Positions 58,906 to 64,000 of a DNA stretch of 64,000 bases are shown piece after piece; the stretch's first letter is position 1, and each line of letters starts with the position of its first letter. A model generated the notes under the pieces. That model made no database searches, was not told the DNA's origin, and saw only the letters and a list, made by a program, of their open reading frames with translations. The stretch lies in assembly GCA_949130495.1 (NCBI GenBank), contig OX422215.1:13865302-13929301 (forward strand), written 5' to 3'. Source of the stretch: Sambucus nigra (lineage: Eukaryota > Streptophyta > Magnoliopsida > Dipsacales > Adoxaceae). A program made the position numbers and the translations under genes.

Positions 58906-60984
58906 TTCAACACTCTTCTCTGTGGGTGGAAAATGGAAGTGGATATGAAAATGGGCGGTATGGTATATACTGATGACATGAAAAATGGAAGATGTATAGA
59001 TGTATGATAAAATGGAATTTGGTTGGTGTACGGGTGAAAGTATGGTGATCAGGACAACTTCAAGACACGTGTTGCTTACAACTTGAAAGTGATGTCGTTC
59101 TCAGTGATGAAGCCAAAAATTTAGTGAAGAATAATGAGATCATACAACGATTTAAAGTGCGGAACCAAATGGAATTGAATCAACTCGTGACTCGGAGATT
59201 GCGTAAAACACTCTGAAATGGTGAAAGGCACAAATCTCACAAGTTAAAGTCTCCACTAGTGATCCTTAAGTTTTTCTTTGGAATTGTAATACTCCTCAAC
59301 TCAAAACCGTAGTGACATGATAAGTGCGCAAATTTCATTGAGTCTAGAAATTCATGGTGCAAAATGCCTTGTTATGTATTACATAAGCTATTTAGAAAAA
59401 ATATTCTCTAGCTTGATTCCTAGACTTTTGAAAGAAACTACACGAAATTTTAAAAGTCAGGTTCAAAAATCAAAAAAATTCAAAAGAGGAACAATTTTGA
59501 TAAAATTCCCCACCCCCAAACAAAAAGGAACCTTGTCCTCGATGTTAAGTAAAATAATTTTTAAAATTGAGAGCATAACGTAGGAAAGAGATTACCAGAA
59601 TCAACCTCTAATAAAGTGGATAGATGAAGCCAAGAATAAACAAGAGTAAGAAGTGAGAGAAAAAAAATATGTACGGGTCTATAAACGTGGTAAAGCACTA
59701 GGTGATGTGAAACACCAACCCCAAACAGGATGAGACTAGTACAAGAAAGCACGGGCTGCCTCCCGATAGCGCTAAGTTTAATGTCTTCAGCCAGACCGAA
59801 GGGATCTCACCCTAAGGATAAGATCTATGAAAGCGCGGGGCGGAAAAAAATGGGTGATGAGAATCATCCCCAAACCAGACTGAAGCGTCAGTCTTGTTGG
59901 ATAATTTGACAAAGGTGAGGGTGAAGAAACACCGATCACGGCCTTATTTTTCATTTTCAAGATGTTCTCCGTTTTTTGTGGTTTTTGAATAATTTGAAAA
60001 AGAAAGAAAATTTTTTTGGGATTTTTAGAGAATGAAAGGAAGTAAATGTTTTTGGATTTTTTTGGAAGAAAATAGTGGGGAAAAAAATATTTTTGGATTT
60101 TTTTATAAAAATAATATAAGAAAATATTGTTGGATTTTTTTTGGAAGAAAAGGGAAGAAAATATTTTTGGTTTTTTGTTTTTGGAAGAAAATAGGTGGAC
60201 TCTTTGAATGGACGAACTAACTAAAATCCGACTACCAACAAATTGAATTGGACACACACAAGTCAAGGAGAAATCCTAACTAGCACATAGCTAATTTTTA
60301 TCTTTAAATTTAATGAAAGGGTAGTCAAATTTTAATTAAGTCCGCGGGCGATAAAAAATCACGAAATTCTTAGTGATCGCCTTTTCAAAAATATTCTCCT
60401 AGTGGGCTACCTAGTTGATTGATTTTAAATTTAGTGATAGCTAGGGTAGCACACAATGGTAAGCGAGTGAGTCGGGTGATGAAATCCCTTCTCGTGAGTG
60501 ACCGGGTGTAGGTCTTAGTCAATTAATTCATCACACTATTCGAAAATAAATGCGAGAATAAAATCAAATAAGAGCACACAAGCACACACAAAAATTGACT
60601 CTCTAACAGGAGAGGCGCGAGGGTTTAGAAATGTACCTTCCACGGTTTTTAGGTCGTGGGGTGCCGAAAAATTTGAGTCGATCGGGGGGAGATCACGACT
60701 ATCTCAGTCGGCCCTGGGAGTCCAACCGACCCAAGGTAGAGAGGATTCTAAATCCTCGCCCATGGACGCCCTCCCCCTACCTTATTCGGTTTCGCTATCA
60801 CGCTTTCCTCAATTATTACAAATTTAAAATGAAAATGAAATGGTGTCTCTATGCACCGTAATACAAGCCAAGAATAAAAATCCTAATACAAGCCTTCTAA
60901 TAAAATACAAAAATTGTACAAAAAATAATAAAGTGCAAAAAATAAATGAACTACAAGTTGAAATCCACTCCGAGTGCTTCACGC

Positions 60985-61048
60985 TCCCAAGACGGGCAAC
61001 GACGCCATTTGATAACTAGCTTTTCATATCCCAGACAATGGCGCCATT
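60985..61048 (-). other. Primer binding site of the LARD-like element, duplicated
   Basis: The minus strand reads TGGCGCCATTGTCTGGGA (61046-61029) directly after the LTR end TATCA. About 34 bases further in is a second copy, TATCAAATGGCGTCGTTGCC, which repeats the LTR end plus primer site. The TGGCGCC core resembles Athila-type sites. Confidence 0.7.
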
Positions 61049-63450
61049 TGATATAAAATAAATTTTTTCTTTATTGTATTTTAGTCATTGTGTGCAATTC
61101 CTCTATGCATCAAAAATCTTCACAAAACTAGAATATAGCGGTAAGTGATGAATCAATCCACATCTAAGGGTGAAACACAAAATTGGAGAGGACATATATA
61201 AATTCATTTGCATTTTATTATTTTTTTTATTTTTGCTATTTATATATTTTTTTAAGCGATTTTTATAACTAATAATTTTTATAACTATTAATTAAGAAGT
61301 AAATACTAATTTAAGAAAAGTGAGATAAACAAAATTGTCCTAATAAGTAAACAAAAAAAATTGGACTCATGAGGGTTTTAAAATTTCATCCCATAAATAA
61401 GAGTTTCGCCCTCAATAATCATCCTTCAAAAATAAAAGATAAAAAAAATGAAAGCATGAGATGATTAAAATAAAAGTAATAAGAGAGGAATAGATCAAAC
61501 CCATTTAAGCCTTGAATTGGAATGAAATATTCAATTACATTCAACACTCTCTCAATTACAATCACTCACTAATATATTTATTGAATCTAAAAAATTACAC
61601 AATAAAAATAAAAAAGATAATGGATGAATTCATAATGGACAATTAAATAATAAAAGAGATTTGCTAAAAATCCAAATCCTAACATTATAAAATTGTACTT
61701 TAGAACTCATCCAAAGAAATAAATTCTAGATCATTACTTTATATTGAGATAATTGCTAAAAATGCAAAATCTCAACATAAAGGAATGGATTAGAATTTAC
61801 CTCCCATAAGGGATAAATTCAATTACATCAATCTATTATGAAATAATTCCTAAAAATGCAAAAATTTATTATAGATGGGTGGGGTGGAATTCATCTTAGA
61901 GATACATTTCACTACACACCTCTATATTGAGATATTTGCTAAAAATACAAATGCTCTCTAAAGAGGGGTGTAGAGAAATTTACCACATAATGTGTAAAAC
62001 TAATTTGGAGATCCTTTTACAAATGGCCCAAGTCTTCAATTGATATGGTGCACATGGAGGCTAGGGGTAAATTGGATAATTGACATGAGTGTGCATGGAA
62101 ATGGTGAGAGGAGCATGTGGTTTGAGAGGATATAAAAATCTGATATGGGTGAGGGCATTTGGGGGCTTTAATTGTACATGGGCTTTAAGGGTATATTGGG
62201 TAAAGGGGGGTAAATTGATTTAGTTGGCACATGTGGGATTTGTTTAGGTTTGGCTTGTTTTGGCATTTCTGTTGTTGGTTTTAAGCAGGTGAGAGAAATC
62301 GACATAGGCTTTTTAAGGGAAATGGGTTGAAGTTGGTTGGGAGTTTGGATGTCACGAGCTGAAGAAGTGGCAGGTCGGGCGCGAGTTCGGGCTGAAGGCC
62401 CGAAATGGTTTGGTGACTAGGTGATGACAGTCGCGGGCTAATCGGACTGGGGTTTCGGGTTGTGGAGAGGCATGGGGTGAGGACTACCCGGGGTCGCGAG
62501 GTGGGTTAGCTCCATTGGAGTTAGTCGCAGCAGGCATAAATGGTGGTTCGGGGTCGGAGCTGGGACAACTGGGTGTGGCCGGAGATGGGGGTATGGCAGA
62601 GGGGTGTGGGGTAAGGGATGGTCCAATGGGGGCGCATGTGGACGAGAGGGTATAGATGAGAGAGTGGTTTGTGTGATGGAGTTATGTGGGGGCTTTTGGT
62701 TATGGTGGTTTTGGTGAGAGGAGAGGTTGAAGAAGAAGGGGATGGGATATGGTGTAGTGAGGTGTAGGATGAGTTGAGTGTGGGTGAGTTATTAGTTTAG
62801 GGTCTATGTGAGTGTAGGAAGTTTGTTTGTGTGTTAGTTTGTGACCCTTAAATAATAAAGACTCAAATAAATTAATAAAATTAAAACTAAAAATAAAATC
62901 TAACTAAAAATAACACAAAGTAAAAACAATAAAAATATTAAAACTTAAAAAAATAAGATCCTAAGCTATATAAAAAGTAAAATGAAATAAAAACTTAAAA
63001 TCTAAATGAAAACTAGCATCCAAAAATATAATCTAATAAAACTAAAAAAAACTAATCCTAATAAAACTAAAAACTAATAAAAATCAAAATAAAATAAAAT
63101 TGTAAAAATGAAATAGAAAAATAGAAAATAAGCCTAAATAAATCTAAAATAAAACCTAAAAATTAAAAAAATGACTCAAAATAAAAAAATAAAATAAAAT
63201 ACAAAAGGGAACAAATCAAACACACACGGTTCGGGACAAAGTTTAGGCTAGGTTAGGGTAGGCTAGGGTTACGGGATTGGTAATTAGCTCCACAATCTGC
63301 ACAATTGCCTTGAAATATGCGTTTGGATACCGCAACGTGCATTCGACCTACAAAATCGACAATATAGCGCATAAGACCCAGAATTTCGAGAAATAGCAAC
63401 TAAAAATCATCTATTCGGGGTATTATTTAAACACTTTTGGGTGCTTATCA
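61049..63450 (-). mobile_element. LTR copy C of the LARD-like element (5' LTR)
   Basis: Plus-strand start TGATATAAAATAAATT, end GGGTGCTTATCA, 2402 bp, the longest copy. The G-rich strand at about 62330-62660 and the A-rich stretch at 62840-63210 match copies A and B. Followed by the duplication AGGAC at 63451-63455. Confidence 0.8.
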
Positions 63451-64000
63451 AGGACCACATCACCCATCCACTAATGTTCACAACTAATGTACCTCTATAT
63501 TGACCCATCTAGCTATCTACCCCGTAACAATTCTTGTCGTATATATATATATATATATACTACTCTTCCCACTACTCTATCCAGAGTGAGTTTAGTACAC
63601 GTTTTATAAGTTACTTATCACACTAACTTATTTAAATCATTTCTCATTTGATACCATATAACATTCGCACGAGTTATAAAATTTACACAATTCTGATCAT
63701 GTATTCACCCGTATATAAATGTACCATATATACGTAATATCATACTACAACATTCACACATACATATCGTATATATATAACCATCCTTCCCAGTAGTCAC
63801 TCATCGGATGTTCTCTAAATGCCATTATAACCGTATAAGAAGCGGCCATAGTTCCACCAGAAAATGAGACTGTCCCATACCCAAGACAATTCAATCTTAT
63901 AAACAGACGTTATGATCTGGGGATTATACTCTCCCTGCATTCACTAGCCAGGGGATTCACCCACATCGCGCAGCCTCCTATGGTAGCATTAGAGTAGGTA
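63451..64000 (-). mobile_element. 5' LTR of the old Tekay-family element, right part
   Basis: Resumes the LTR interrupted at 29366: CACATCACCC, then GACCCATCTAGCTAT and the block up to TTCACCCACATCGCGCAGCC, matching 22592-23170. It runs off the window end. Confidence 0.8.

Larger units (their letters stand above)
57716..61048 (-). mobile_element. Interior copy 2 of the LARD-like element (full)
   Basis: It runs from the polypurine tract (57716-57730) to the primer site (61029-61046). No recognisable gag or pol is present. The minus strand near 59790-59750 reads GCGCTATCGGGAGGCAGCCC, a sequence I associate with regions downstream of pol in Athila-type elements. Low-complexity repeats of TTTTTGGATTTTTTTGGAAG occur at 60030-60195. 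A GC-richer patch lies at 60600-60780. All open frames are short or low-complexity and I do not accept them as genes. Confidence 0.65.

Noticed and set aside
59787..60266. A 159-codon minus-strand frame in the LARD interior
   Set aside because: Low-complexity Lys/Phe-rich translation of a degenerate T-rich repeat; the counterpart region in the first interior copy is deleted, so conservation cannot be tested, and no domain is seen.

Overview
The window is a stretch of plant nuclear heterochromatin built almost entirely from LTR retrotransposons inserted into one another. The plant assignment rests on Tekay/Del-type chromovirus LTRs and polyprotein, a Tat-type Ty3/gypsy element with a second (archaeal-type) RNase H and antisense genes, LTR elements with Athila-like primer sites, and Harbinger- and hAT-type MITEs. 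The sequence looks dicot-like and AT-rich, but no species can be named. I found no convincing host gene, tRNA or rRNA gene in 64 kb.

Left part (1-13.8 kb): fragments of several gypsy elements run off the left edge. They are a Tekay-family LTR end (1-1518), a Tat-type gag start and LTR on the minus strand (1519-2714), another Tekay-family LTR piece (2715-3322) and an old minus-strand gag with a CCHC zinc knuckle (3323-5056) and an initiator-Met primer site (5414-5433). A three-level nest of apparent solo LTRs follows: 6205-13797, containing 9162-13624, containing 11819-13064.

Middle part (13.8-22 kb): non-coding, AT-rich DNA with two Harbinger-like MITEs (14405-15411 with a TTA duplication; 18050-18926), smaller inverted-repeat remnants and large microsatellites.

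Right part (22-64 kb): one nest with a readable order. (1) A minus-strand Tekay-family element has its 3' LTR at 21953-24692, a decayed interior at 24693-28663 carrying a hAT-like MITE with an 8-bp target duplication, and a 5' LTR at 28664-29366 that resumes at 63451-64000. (2) That 5' LTR was hit by a large non-coding, LARD-like element (29367-63450, flanked by AGGAC), now a three-LTR, two-interior tandem array. (3) Inside the first interior sits a Tat element (33566-55894). Its gag-pol keeps one reading frame over 5.9 kb but carries 15 stop codons; two antisense gene remnants and a hairpin-forming minisatellite lie downstream. Its 3' LTR was truncated by a deletion. (4) Inside the Tat 5' LTR sits a young Tekay chromovirus (33859-44664, duplication CTTTT). 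It has nearly identical 2977-bp LTRs and a gag-pol broken only by one TGA.

Observations most worth following: palindrome clusters at the same offset in otherwise divergent Tekay-family LTRs; a possible leader intron (GC donor to an AG just before the gag ATG); extra-stable hairpin units in the Tat minisatellite; and the Tat reading frame that collects stops but no frameshifts.
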